Notes under the pieces: model-generated
Database searches by the model: none
What the model saw: only the letters and a program-made list of their open reading frames with translations
Told to the model about the DNA's origin: nothing
Assembly: GCA_025358305.1 (NCBI GenBank)
Contig: JANYJZ010000002.1
Span: forward strand, 1 to 64,000
Direction of reading: 5' to 3'
Source of the DNA: Ignavibacteriota bacterium
Lineage (GTDB): Bacteria > Bacteroidota > Ignavibacteria > UBA10030 > SZUA-254
DNA: 64,000 nt
Program-made: the position numbers and the translations under genes
Shown: positions 42,358 through 53,345 of the stretch, one piece after another
Numbering within the stretch: the stretch's first letter is position 1
Layout: each line of letters opens with the position of its first letter

Positions 42358-42388
42358 TTGAGTATGTCCTAAATTATCGATAACTTTA
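42358..42388 (+). promoter_or_regulatory. Predicted promoter of the kinase array
   Basis: TTG at 42358-42360, exactly 20 bases, then TAACTTTA at 42381-42388. The first kinase ATG lies about 290 bases beyond the expected start site. Confidence 0.5.
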
Positions 42389-42516
42389 ACGCTGATTCTG
42401 GCCTGCGGGGTGCCTGTCGATTGGATCGTTTCATGGCGATGGGAGGGGGGCGGATGCCATGGAATCCACGGACTTGAGAAGGCGTCAAGGGCACCGTCTA
42501 TAAAGAACGCGCGCAT

Positions 42517-42539
42517 CGCGTGATCCAGCGGATCACGCG
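42517..42539 (+). promoter_or_regulatory. Perfect inverted repeat in the kinase-array leader
   Basis: CGCGTGATCC (42517-42526) and GGATCACGCG (42530-42539) are exact mirrors with a 3-base centre. It could be an operator or a leader hairpin. There is no T run, so it is not a typical terminator. Confidence 0.5.
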
Positions 42540-42683
42540 TAGATCGCCTCGGCCGCAATCACAGCGGCATGTTCGTGTGTTACCGCCTTCCCAGCGCAAC
42601 GCCTCGATGATCGCTGGATCGCACCGAGAGTTCGACCGGAAGCGGCGCCTCACTCACGTATTCCTGAATGAAGAATAGGAACT

Positions 42684-45059
42684 ATGATCGGACAGACCGT
42701 ATCGCACTATAAGATCCTCGAGAAGCTCGGTGAAGGCGGCATTGGCATCGTCTACAAGGCTGAGGACCTGAAGTTGAAACGCATCGTCGCGCTGAAGTTC
42801 CTCCCCCAGCATCTCACCTCCACCGAGGCGGAGCAGGCGCGGTTTCTCCAAGAGGCGCAGGCCGCTGCGACCTTGAACCATCCGCACATCTGCACGATCC
42901 ATGCGATCGAGGAGTTCGACGGTCCAGGCGGCAAGCAGCAGTTCATCGACATGGAGTATATCGACGGGGCGACGCTTCGGCGCAGGCTCCCGTTCGACAA
43001 AGCGGCTGACGCGGTCGCCTACGCGGCGCAGATCGGCGAAGCGCTCCAGGAGGCGCACACGAAGGGGATCGTCCACCGCGACATCAAGGCGGACAATATC
43101 ATGCTCAACGCGAAGAACCAGATCAAGGTCATGGATTTTGGTCTCGCGAAGCTCAAAGGCTCGCTGAAGCTCACGAAGACCTCGAGCACCGTCGGCACGC
43201 TCGCCTACATGGCGCCCGAACAGATCCAGGGGGGCGAGGTCGACGCTCGCTCGGACATCTTCTCCTACGGCATCCTCCTGTTTGAAATGCTCACCGGCAA
43301 GACGCCCTTCCGGGGCGAACACGAGGCGGCGGCGATGTATTCGATCGTCAACGAGGAGCCCGAATCAGTGCTGAAGTACAAGCCGGACCTCTCCCCGGAG
43401 CTCGATCGGATCATCAAACGGGCCCTTGAGAAGGACCCCGAGGACCGGTTCCAGTCCGCCGCCGACATGGTGAGCGAACTGCGGCGCGAGCAGAAGAAAT
43501 CGACGCGCGTCACCCGGTCGGTTACCATGGACGTCGCTCCGCAGCGATCGTCCGATGCCGTCCTCGCGGCCACTCCGGCTCTGGCACGGTCCAAGAAGCC
43601 CCTCCTGTTCGGAGGAATATTGGGCGTCGTGATCCTCGCAGCCGGCCTTGCCTACTACCTCTTCATGGGGAGGACGCAGCCGATCGATTCCTTGGTCGTG
43701 CTGCCGTTCGAGAACGTGGGCGGGGGAGCCGACCTCGATTACCTGAGCGACGGCATCACGGAGAACATCATCAACAGCCTGACGAAAATCCAGGGCCTCA
43801 GGGTCGTCCCCCGAAGCTCCGCTTTCCGGTTCAAGGGGAAGGACATCGACCCCTCGGAGATCGGCGCAAAGCTCAACGTCCGTGCGATCCTCTCCGGCAA
43901 GATCGTCCACCGCGGGCCCTCTCTCGACGTCCAGGTCGATCTCATCGACGTGAAGAACGAGTCGCAACTCTGGGGGAACCGCTACCAGTCCGATATGAAC
44001 GGAGTGCTCACGCTCCAGGACAATATCACGAAGGAAGTGAGCGCGAAACTCGGCATTGGGATCACAACAGAGACCCGGCAAGAGCTCACGAAGCGCTACA
44101 CTGAGAACACCCAGGCGTACCAGCTCTATCTCCAGGGGCGTTACTATTGGAACAAGCGCAATGCGAAGTCCCTCGACCAGGCGTCGGGATACTTCCGCCA
44201 AGCGATCGCTCTCGATTCGAACTTCGCCCTTGCCTATACGGGTCTGGCGGATTGCTTCCTCCTTGCGCCGCAATACCAGGGGATCTCTACAAAGATCGCC
44301 ATGCCCCAAGCAGAGGCGAACGCCGAGCACGCCTTGGCACTTGACAACACGTTCGCCGAGGCGCACACGACCCTCGCGTTCTGTTACTACAGCCAGTTCA
44401 AGTACGACGACGCGGAGCGTGAATTCAAGCGGGCGCTTGAACTTAATCCGCGCTATCCCACGACCTATCACTGGTATGGGATCATGTCCGGAAGGCGGGG
44501 CGATCCTGCCAAGTACCTCTCGCTCATGCTGCAGGCCGTCGAGATCGATCCCTACTCTCCAGTGCTCACGCTCAACTTGGGCGTCGCGCAGATGATGCTC
44601 GGTAATCTCGACGAGGCGAAGAAGACGTACAGCAAATGCATCGGGCTCGATTCCTCCTCCTTCTTCGGCTATACGTATATGGGGATCATCGAGGCGCGCC
44701 AGAAGAACTACCCCGAAGCGATCAAATTTGCCCAGCGAGGTGTCGAGCTGGCGGGCCGGTCAAGCGAGACTCTCGGCATGCTCGGCTTTATCTACGGCAA
44801 GGCCGGGATGCGCGACGAAGCGCTCAAGCTCGCCACGGAGGATGAGGAGCGCTACCATGCCGGGACGGGCGCCGCGTTCAACATCGCGAGGATCTACGCC
44901 GGCCTCGGCGAGAAGGAAAAGACGATCGAACTCCTGGAACAAGACTGGAAGGACCAGAGCACCTACCTTTCAACGCTTCTGACCGATCCCATGTTCGAGA
45001 GCGTACGGAGCGACCCGAGGATCGTGGCGCTCCTGAAGCAGATGGGGCTCGCAAAGTGA
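42684..45059 (+). CDS. Ser/Thr protein kinase 1: TolB-N-like region plus TPRs
   Basis: A 791-residue kinase. The PknB-like kinase domain covers about residues 9-275, with loop GEGGIG (16-21), K38, E57, HRDIKADN with D133, and DFG with D151. Its glycine loop has I where the paralogues have M, and KADN replaces the usual KPEN. A membrane helix lies at about 304-326. Beyond it come SLVVLPFENVGGGADLDYLSDGITENII, typical of the TolB-N-like region linked to TPR signalling proteins, and TPRs from about 485 to the end (for example AYTGLADCFLLAPQYQGIS). It likely senses something outside the membrane or by TPR contact and phosphorylates cytoplasmic targets. It is the first gene of the array. Confidence 0.93.
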   Translation: MIGQTVSHYKILEKLGEGGIGIVYKAEDLKLKRIVALKFLPQHLTSTEAEQARFLQEAQAAATLNHPHICTIHAIEEFDGPGGKQQFIDMEYIDGATLRRRLPFDKAADAVAYAAQIGEALQEAHTKGIVHRDIKADNIMLNAKNQIKVMDFGLAKLKGSLKLTKTSSTVGTLAYMAPEQIQGGEVDARSDIFSYGILLFEMLTGKTPFRGEHEAAAMYSIVNEEPESVLKYKPDLSPELDRIIKRALEKDPEDRFQSAADMVSELRREQKKSTRVTRSVTMDVAPQRSSDAVLAATPALARSKKPLLFGGILGVVILAAGLAYYLFMGRTQPIDSLVVLPFENVGGGADLDYLSDGITENIINSLTKIQGLRVVPRSSAFRFKGKDIDPSEIGAKLNVRAILSGKIVHRGPSLDVQVDLIDVKNESQLWGNRYQSDMNGVLTLQDNITKEVSAKLGIGITTETRQELTKRYTENTQAYQLYLQGRYYWNKRNAKSLDQASGYFRQAIALDSNFALAYTGLADCFLLAPQYQGISTKIAMPQAEANAEHALALDNTFAEAHTTLAFCYYSQFKYDDAEREFKRALELNPRYPTTYHWYGIMSGRRGDPAKYLSLMLQAVEIDPYSPVLTLNLGVAQMMLGNLDEAKKTYSKCIGLDSSSFFGYTYMGIIEARQKNYPEAIKFAQRGVELAGRSSETLGMLGFIYGKAGMRDEALKLATEDEERYHAGTGAAFNIARIYAGLGEKEKTIELLEQDWKDQSTYLSTLLTDPMFESVRSDPRIVALLKQMGLAK

Positions 45060-45168
45060 ACCTCTCGTTCGGTTCGACCAGCCGTCTCAGACCGCCCCAT
45101 GGTCTCCGGATCCACTTTCACCCCGTGAAGATCCAAGGCGGGGGCATGTGGACATGGGAGATCATCGA

Positions 45169-47865
<2,697 letters not shown>

Positions 47866-48091
47866 GGCGAGACGCGCGCGCGGGGACCACGCCGGAGAGG
47901 TGCGTCAGTTCGACGTGGTGCTCTCAACCTGTACACCGGTCCACGCGCCGCAGTTCCTCCTCAGAGTGGCTCTCGTAGAGTCGGGATCGTCCGTACGCGT
48001 AGTGGAGGTGCTTTCACGCTGCACATGGTACTCGCAGCTCCGATGTAGCGCCTACGACCTCGATAGATTGCCGCGTACAGCCGAGTGGCCG

Positions 48092-48274
48092 TTGAACGTC
48101 GTCCGGGCCTACGACTGGCTGGGAGTGGCCTATGAGCAGCTCGGAAAGAAGGACCAGGCCTTGCGGGAATACCAGAAATTTCTTGAAATTTGGAAGGAAG
48201 CCGATTTTTCGTCGAAAGAGATCGAAGATGCGAAGGTCCGCGTTGCGAAACTCAAGGGAATGGGCTCCCAGTGA
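48092..48274 (+). pseudogene. Decayed C-terminal TPR tail of a further kinase
   Basis: In the 540-base gap between kinases 2 and 3 one frame encodes, up to TGA at 48272, a clear TPR end: AYDWLGVAYEQLGKKDQALR, then EYQKFLEIWKEADFSSKEIE and DAKVRVAKLKGM. This is how many TPR-type Ser/Thr kinases end, but no kinase domain or start precedes it, and the sequence from 47866 to about 48090 has no recognisable protein similarity. It is best read as the remnant of a deleted array member rather than a functional gene. Confidence 0.7.
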
Positions 48275-48405
48275 CGGATTTGACAAAAAAATAGTTATCT
48301 TGGAAGGCTTTCTCGCAGGTTCTGCCCGGCGGGTATAATCGGCCCCACCCGGCGGCCTGTTCAATGCAGCACGGGGGGGAAACACGTCACTTTCCTTGGA
48401 GAACT

Positions 48406-51102
48406 ATGGTCGGAACGACAATATCGCACTACAAGATCCTCGAGAAGCTCGGCGAGGGGGGCATGGGTGTCGTCTACAAGGCCGAGGACACCAAACTCGA
48501 CCGCGTCGTCGCCTTGAAGTTCCTTCCGGCCCGACTCGCCACCTCCGTGCAGGATAAGGCCCGGTTCATCCAGGAAGCGAAGTCGGCCGCGTCGCTCAAC
48601 CATCCGAACGTCTGCTCCATCATCGACATCCAGGATCTCGACGGCCAGATGTTCATCGTCATGGAGTTCGTCGACGGCCAGACGCTGCGAGACAAAGAGG
48701 GGTCGCTCTCGTTCAAGCAGGCGGTCGACATCGGCATCCAGATCGCCGACGGCCTCACGGCCGCCCATGAGAAGGGGATCGTCCACCGGGACATCAAGCC
48801 CGAGAATATCATGGTCCGGAAGGACGGCATCTGCCAGATCATGGACTTCGGCCTGGCGAAGCTGCGGCACGCTTCGAGCAAAATCAACCGCCTCACGATG
48901 GAGGGGAGCACCGTCGGGACGGCGGGCTACATGTCGCCCGAGGCGGTCCAGGGCCAGGACACCGACCAGCGCTCCGACATCTTCTCGTTGGGCGTCGTTC
49001 TGTTCGAACTCTTCACGGGCCAGCTCCCGTTCAAAGGCGTGCATGAGACCGCGCTCTTGTACGAAATTGTCAATGTCGACGCTCCGCCCATGTCGTCGGT
49101 GAAGCCCGAGATCGACCCGGCCTTGGATGCGATCGTCCTGGAGTGCCTCGCAAAGGACCCGGGGGAACGTTTCCAGTCGGTCGCCGAGGTGGGGAAAGAA
49201 CTCCGGCGCTTCAAACGGGAGTCCAGCCGATCCCGCGTGAGCCGCGTGACGAGCGTGCGCCCGATCGGACAAGGGATGCCGAGTTCGGCTTCCATGACGG
49301 TTCCCGAACTTGCGGCGCCTGCCGCGGCGCCCGTCAAGAAGAGCCGCCCGGTGCTCATGATGGCCCTCGCCGGCGTCTTCTTTCTTTCGACCGTCGGACT
49401 TGCGTATCTCCACTGGCGCGAGACGACAAAAGAGCTGACCCCCATCCGGTTCATCGTTACTCCGCCGGAGAAGGGATCCTTCAACGGCGATATACCCCTC
49501 ATTTCTCCCGATGGGCTCACGGTCGCCTTTGTCGCGCAGGATTCCGTGGGAAAGATCCTCATTTGGCTGAGGCCGCTCTCGTCCTTGACCCCGCGGTCCC
49601 TCCCTGGCACCGATGGGGCGTCGTATCCGTTCTGGTCTCCGGACAGCCGCTTCCTCGGGTTTTTCCAGAATGGAAAGCTCAAGAAGATCGAGGCCTCGGG
49701 CGGTCCGCCGCAAACGATCGCCGATGCGCCCCAGGGGAGGGGAGGGGCGTGGAGCAGTCAGGGAGTGATCGTCTTCGCGCCGAACTACTCAGGGGGGATC
49801 GCCCAAGTCTCCGAAGCCGGGGGAACGCCAACGGAGATTTCCTCACTCGATTCGGCCCGCAAGGAGGATTCGCACCGTTGGCCGAACATGCTGCCGGACG
49901 GGAAGCACTTTACCTACGAACGGCGCAGCACCGATGATGAAAAGACAGGCGTGTTCCTTGGATCGCTCGATTCGAAGGACTACTCGCTCCTGGTGAACGT
50001 CAGATCCAACGCGGTCTATGCCGCGCCCGGGTATCTCCTCTACGCGAGGGAGTCGTCCCTCATGGCGCAGCCGTTCGACGCACGGAAAGGTGCTCTCACC
50101 GGCCAGGCGTTTCCGATCGCCGACGAGGTGGGATTCGACCAGGCCTTGACGTTCGGACTCTTCTCCGCCTCCGCGAACGGTGTCCTCATTTTCGACATGG
50201 GAACGGGAGCGAAGGGGAGCAGGCAGCTCGTCTGGTTCGACAGGACCGGAAAGCGCATCGGGGAGGTCTCGTCGACCGGGGCCATCTTCGACTTCGCACT
50301 TTCTCCCGACGAGCACCAGGTCGTCTTCCGCCGGATCGATCCGCAGACCCAGAATCAGGACCTTTGGACGAACGACCTTCTCCTGAAGACCGAATCGCGG
50401 TTCACGTTCCGCCCCGCCCGCGACGACGATCCGATGTGGTCGCCGGACGGAACGACGATCTACTTCGATTCCAATCCCGACGGCGCGCCAAATCTTCACC
50501 GGAAGATCGCATCGGGGACAGGATCCGAGGAGATCCTCTTCAAGTCCGCGACACTCAATACCCCCCTTGACTGTTCCCCTGATGGGAAGTCCATTCTCCT
50601 CCAGGTGGTGACGACGAAGGGGCGGGAAGACATCTGGGTCTTCCCCCTCACCGGCGGTGAAAAGCCCTATCCGTTCCTTGAGACTGCTGCCTCCGAGTAT
50701 TCGGGGCGATTCTCTCCCGATGGACGCTGGGTCGCATACTCCTCCGACGAATCGGGGAAGTACGAGATCTATGTCCAGGCGTTCCCCAAGGGGGACGGGA
50801 AATGGCAGGTCTCCAACGGCGGCGGCGGGAACCCGATGTGGGGCAAGGATGGAAAGGAGCTCTTCTACCTCGCGCCCGACAAGAAGCTCATGGCGGTTGA
50901 TGTCCAGGGGGCGGGCGCGAAATTTGAGCGTGGCATCCCCAAGCCGCTGTTTACCACCGACGTGGATTTTTATGCGAGCGTCAACCGCTTCGCCGTCACC
51001 GCGGACGGCCAGCGTTTCCTCATCAACTGTTCCGTCGATGGTAAGAATGAAAAGCCCGTCGCGGTCATCGTCAACTGGACATCGGAGATCCGCAAGCAAT
51101 GA
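48406..51102 (+). CDS. Ser/Thr protein kinase 3: membrane kinase with PD40 propeller
   Basis: An 898-residue paralogue of kinase 2. It contains GEGGMG, K38, HRDIKPENIM, DFGLAKL and STVGTAGYMSPEAVQGQ, where A replaces the usual Q after PE. The membrane helix is at about 314-334. PD40 repeats follow (SPDGLTVAFVA, WSPDSRFLGFFQNGKLKKI, WSPDGTTIYFDS, FSPDGRWVAYSSDESGKYEI), and the end is VIVNWTSEIRKQ. ATG 48406 matches the family start and has GGAG a few bases before; a longer frame from 48364 is not needed. The stop overlaps the start of kinase 4 by four bases (ATGA), so the propeller kinase and the TPR kinase are translationally coupled. Confidence 0.93.
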   Translation: MVGTTISHYKILEKLGEGGMGVVYKAEDTKLDRVVALKFLPARLATSVQDKARFIQEAKSAASLNHPNVCSIIDIQDLDGQMFIVMEFVDGQTLRDKEGSLSFKQAVDIGIQIADGLTAAHEKGIVHRDIKPENIMVRKDGICQIMDFGLAKLRHASSKINRLTMEGSTVGTAGYMSPEAVQGQDTDQRSDIFSLGVVLFELFTGQLPFKGVHETALLYEIVNVDAPPMSSVKPEIDPALDAIVLECLAKDPGERFQSVAEVGKELRRFKRESSRSRVSRVTSVRPIGQGMPSSASMTVPELAAPAAAPVKKSRPVLMMALAGVFFLSTVGLAYLHWRETTKELTPIRFIVTPPEKGSFNGDIPLISPDGLTVAFVAQDSVGKILIWLRPLSSLTPRSLPGTDGASYPFWSPDSRFLGFFQNGKLKKIEASGGPPQTIADAPQGRGGAWSSQGVIVFAPNYSGGIAQVSEAGGTPTEISSLDSARKEDSHRWPNMLPDGKHFTYERRSTDDEKTGVFLGSLDSKDYSLLVNVRSNAVYAAPGYLLYARESSLMAQPFDARKGALTGQAFPIADEVGFDQALTFGLFSASANGVLIFDMGTGAKGSRQLVWFDRTGKRIGEVSSTGAIFDFALSPDEHQVVFRRIDPQTQNQDLWTNDLLLKTESRFTFRPARDDDPMWSPDGTTIYFDSNPDGAPNLHRKIASGTGSEEILFKSATLNTPLDCSPDGKSILLQVVTTKGREDIWVFPLTGGEKPYPFLETAASEYSGRFSPDGRWVAYSSDESGKYEIYVQAFPKGDGKWQVSNGGGGNPMWGKDGKELFYLAPDKKLMAVDVQGAGAKFERGIPKPLFTTDVDFYASVNRFAVTADGQRFLINCSVDGKNEKPVAVIVNWTSEIRKQ

Positions 51103-53342
51103 TCGGACAGACCATATCCCATTACAGAATCCTCGAAAAGCTCGGCGAGGGCGGCATGGGAGTGGTCTATAAGGCAGAGGACCTCAAACTCAAGCGCGTC
51201 GTCGCGCTGAAGTTCCTCCCGGCGAGCGTCTCCGGCTCGCCGGACGAACTTGCGCGATTCCAACAGGAAGCCGAGGCGATCTCCGCCCTCAACCATCCGA
51301 ACATCGCGACCATCTTCGATATCGACGAAGCCGGCGGAAAGCGATTTCTTGCCCTCGAGTACATCGCTGGCGGCACGCTCAAAGCCAAAATGCGGACCCT
51401 CGCCGCTGAAGGGAAGCGCCTTCCGGAGGCCGATGTCACCTCGTATGCGCTGCAGATCTGCGAAGGGCTCGCGCATGCGCACCGCTCCCAGATCGTCCAC
51501 CGCGACATCAAGTGCGACAACGTCATGCTCACCGCCGACGGCGTGGCGAAGATCACCGACTTCGGTCTGGCGAAGCTTCGCGGGACCTCGCAGCTGACGA
51601 AGACCGGCAGCACCGTCGGAACGCTCGCCTACATGGCTCCCGAGCAGATGCAGGGCGAGGAGGTCGACGCCCGAGCGGACCTCTTTTCCCTCGGCGTCGT
51701 CATCTTCGAGCTTCTCACCGGCAAGATGCCCTTCCGGGGCGAGCACGAGGCGGCCATCATGTATTCGGTCCTCCATGAGGAACCCCAGCGCACAGAGCAG
51801 TTCCGGACCGATGTCCCTGCGTTTCTTCAGAACGTCATCGCGAAGGCGCTCCAAAAGGATCCCCTGGCACGCTACCAGAGCGCTTCCGAGATTCTCTCCG
51901 ATCTGCGATGCGGGAAGGCCGACGCGCCGCTCGGTGCGCCGGAGCAGAAATCGATCGTCGTCCTGCCGTTCGGGGACATGAGCCCCGGCAAAGACAACGA
52001 GTACTTCAGCGACGGCCTCACCGAGGAGATCATCTCGGATCTGTCGAACATCCGCTCCCTCAAGGTCATCTCCCGTACCTCCGCGATGCGGCTGAAGGGG
52101 TCGTCCAAGGACGTCCGCGCGATCGCGCAGGAACTCGGCGTCCGGTACGTGCTCGAGGGGAGCGTCAGGAAGTCGGGCCAAAGCCTGCGCATCACCGCAC
52201 AGCTTATCGACGGCCGGGCCGACGCGACGCTCTGGACGGAGAAGTACAGCGGCACGCTCGACGACGTCTTCGAGATCCAGGAAAAGGTCTCCCGAGCCAT
52301 CGTCGGCGCCCTCAAGGTCGTCCTCAGCACGGACGAGGAACGGCGCATCGAAGAGCGGCCGATCACAAACGCGCAGGCGCACGACCTCTACCTCAGAGCG
52401 CGAAAGGCGCTCCAGCGCGGCGAACCCGAAGCGCTCGCGCAGTCGCTCGCGCTCCTGAACGAAGGACTTGCCCTCGTCGGACCGAACGAGCTGCTCTACG
52501 CCGCCCTCGGCCAGACCTACTTCGCGTTCTTCCGGTGGATCAACAAGGCTGACGAAAGTTACATCCGTCAGGCGCACGAATATCTCATCAAGACCTTCGC
52601 CATGAACCCCTCCTCGCCGCACGGATTCGTCCTCCAAGGGCTGCTCCACTGCACCGAGGGGGATATCGCAGGTGCGATCGGGTCGATGAAGCGTGCTGTC
52701 GCGATCGACCCGACGAACACCGAGGGACTCTTCTGGCTCGGGATCTACTCGACGTGGGTCGGCCGGTTCGAAGATGCGATGCGCTATGCCGAGAGGCTCT
52801 GCGGGATCGATCCCCTGCTGCCGATTAATACCGTCATCAGGGGTGTCACGTACATCTACCACGGCGACTTCGCCCAGGGGCTGACGTGGCTCATGCGGGG
52901 ATACGAGATGGACCCGGGCTCCCCGCTCTCGGAGTGGACGGTCGCCATCGGGCTTGCCTGGAGCCGGGACCCGCAACGGGCGATCGTCCACATCGACGCC
53001 CTTGCCCGCCTGGCCCCGAACTGGGTCTATACGCATCACGCGCTCTTTCTCAAGCACGCATTGCGCGGCGAGAAGGAACTTGCGCTAGGGTATGATACGC
53101 CGGAACTGGCCTTGGAGGCGAAACACGACATGCATTTCTCGCTCCATGTCGCACACTGCTACGCCCTGATCGGCGAGAAGGCGAAGGCGCTCGACTTTTT
53201 GGAGCACGCGGTCAAGATGGGCATGCTCAATCATCCGTTCCTCTCGCGGATCGACCCCCTGCTGGAACCACTACGGGGTGAACCGCGCTTCCAGGCCCTT
53301 ATGATCGAGGCCAAACAACGTATGGAACAACTTTCGGTATAA
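51099..53342 (+). CDS. Ser/Thr protein kinase 4: soluble TolB-N-like/TPR kinase
   Basis: A 747-residue kinase with GEGGMG, K38, HRDIKCDN, DFGLAKL and STVGTLAYMAPEQMQGEE; KCDN and LAYMAPEQ match kinase 1 rather than the propeller kinases. There is no membrane helix: the kinase domain passes by a short linker at about residue 275 straight into KSIVVLPFGDMSPGKDNEYF and the TolB-N-like region (to about 410). TPRs follow to the end (ELLYALGQTYFAFF-type, GLFWLGIYSTWVGRFEDAM). It is therefore predicted to be cytoplasmic and could link the membrane kinases made around it. It overlaps kinase 3 by four bases and lies three bases before kinase 5. Confidence 0.93.
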   Translation: MIGQTISHYRILEKLGEGGMGVVYKAEDLKLKRVVALKFLPASVSGSPDELARFQQEAEAISALNHPNIATIFDIDEAGGKRFLALEYIAGGTLKAKMRTLAAEGKRLPEADVTSYALQICEGLAHAHRSQIVHRDIKCDNVMLTADGVAKITDFGLAKLRGTSQLTKTGSTVGTLAYMAPEQMQGEEVDARADLFSLGVVIFELLTGKMPFRGEHEAAIMYSVLHEEPQRTEQFRTDVPAFLQNVIAKALQKDPLARYQSASEILSDLRCGKADAPLGAPEQKSIVVLPFGDMSPGKDNEYFSDGLTEEIISDLSNIRSLKVISRTSAMRLKGSSKDVRAIAQELGVRYVLEGSVRKSGQSLRITAQLIDGRADATLWTEKYSGTLDDVFEIQEKVSRAIVGALKVVLSTDEERRIEERPITNAQAHDLYLRARKALQRGEPEALAQSLALLNEGLALVGPNELLYAALGQTYFAFFRWINKADESYIRQAHEYLIKTFAMNPSSPHGFVLQGLLHCTEGDIAGAIGSMKRAVAIDPTNTEGLFWLGIYSTWVGRFEDAMRYAERLCGIDPLLPINTVIRGVTYIYHGDFAQGLTWLMRGYEMDPGSPLSEWTVAIGLAWSRDPQRAIVHIDALARLAPNWVYTHHALFLKHALRGEKELALGYDTPELALEAKHDMHFSLHVAHCYALIGEKAKALDFLEHAVKMGMLNHPFLSRIDPLLEPLRGEPRFQALMIEAKQRMEQLSV

Positions 53343-53345
53343 GGC

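Larger units (their letters stand above)
41831..42683. other. 853-bp gene-free stretch before the kinase array
   Basis: I see no convincing gene on either strand; the few open frames lack family features. The stretch holds a leftward promoter for the zinc-ribbon/rpsU operon (41985-42015), a rightward promoter toward the kinase array (42358-42388) and a perfect inverted repeat (42517-42539). No tRNA was seen. Confidence 0.6.

Noticed and set aside
42021-42383. A 120-residue frame in the gap before the kinase array
   Set aside because: No family features, no ribosome-binding site, composition unlike the neighbouring genes, and it overlaps a predicted promoter.
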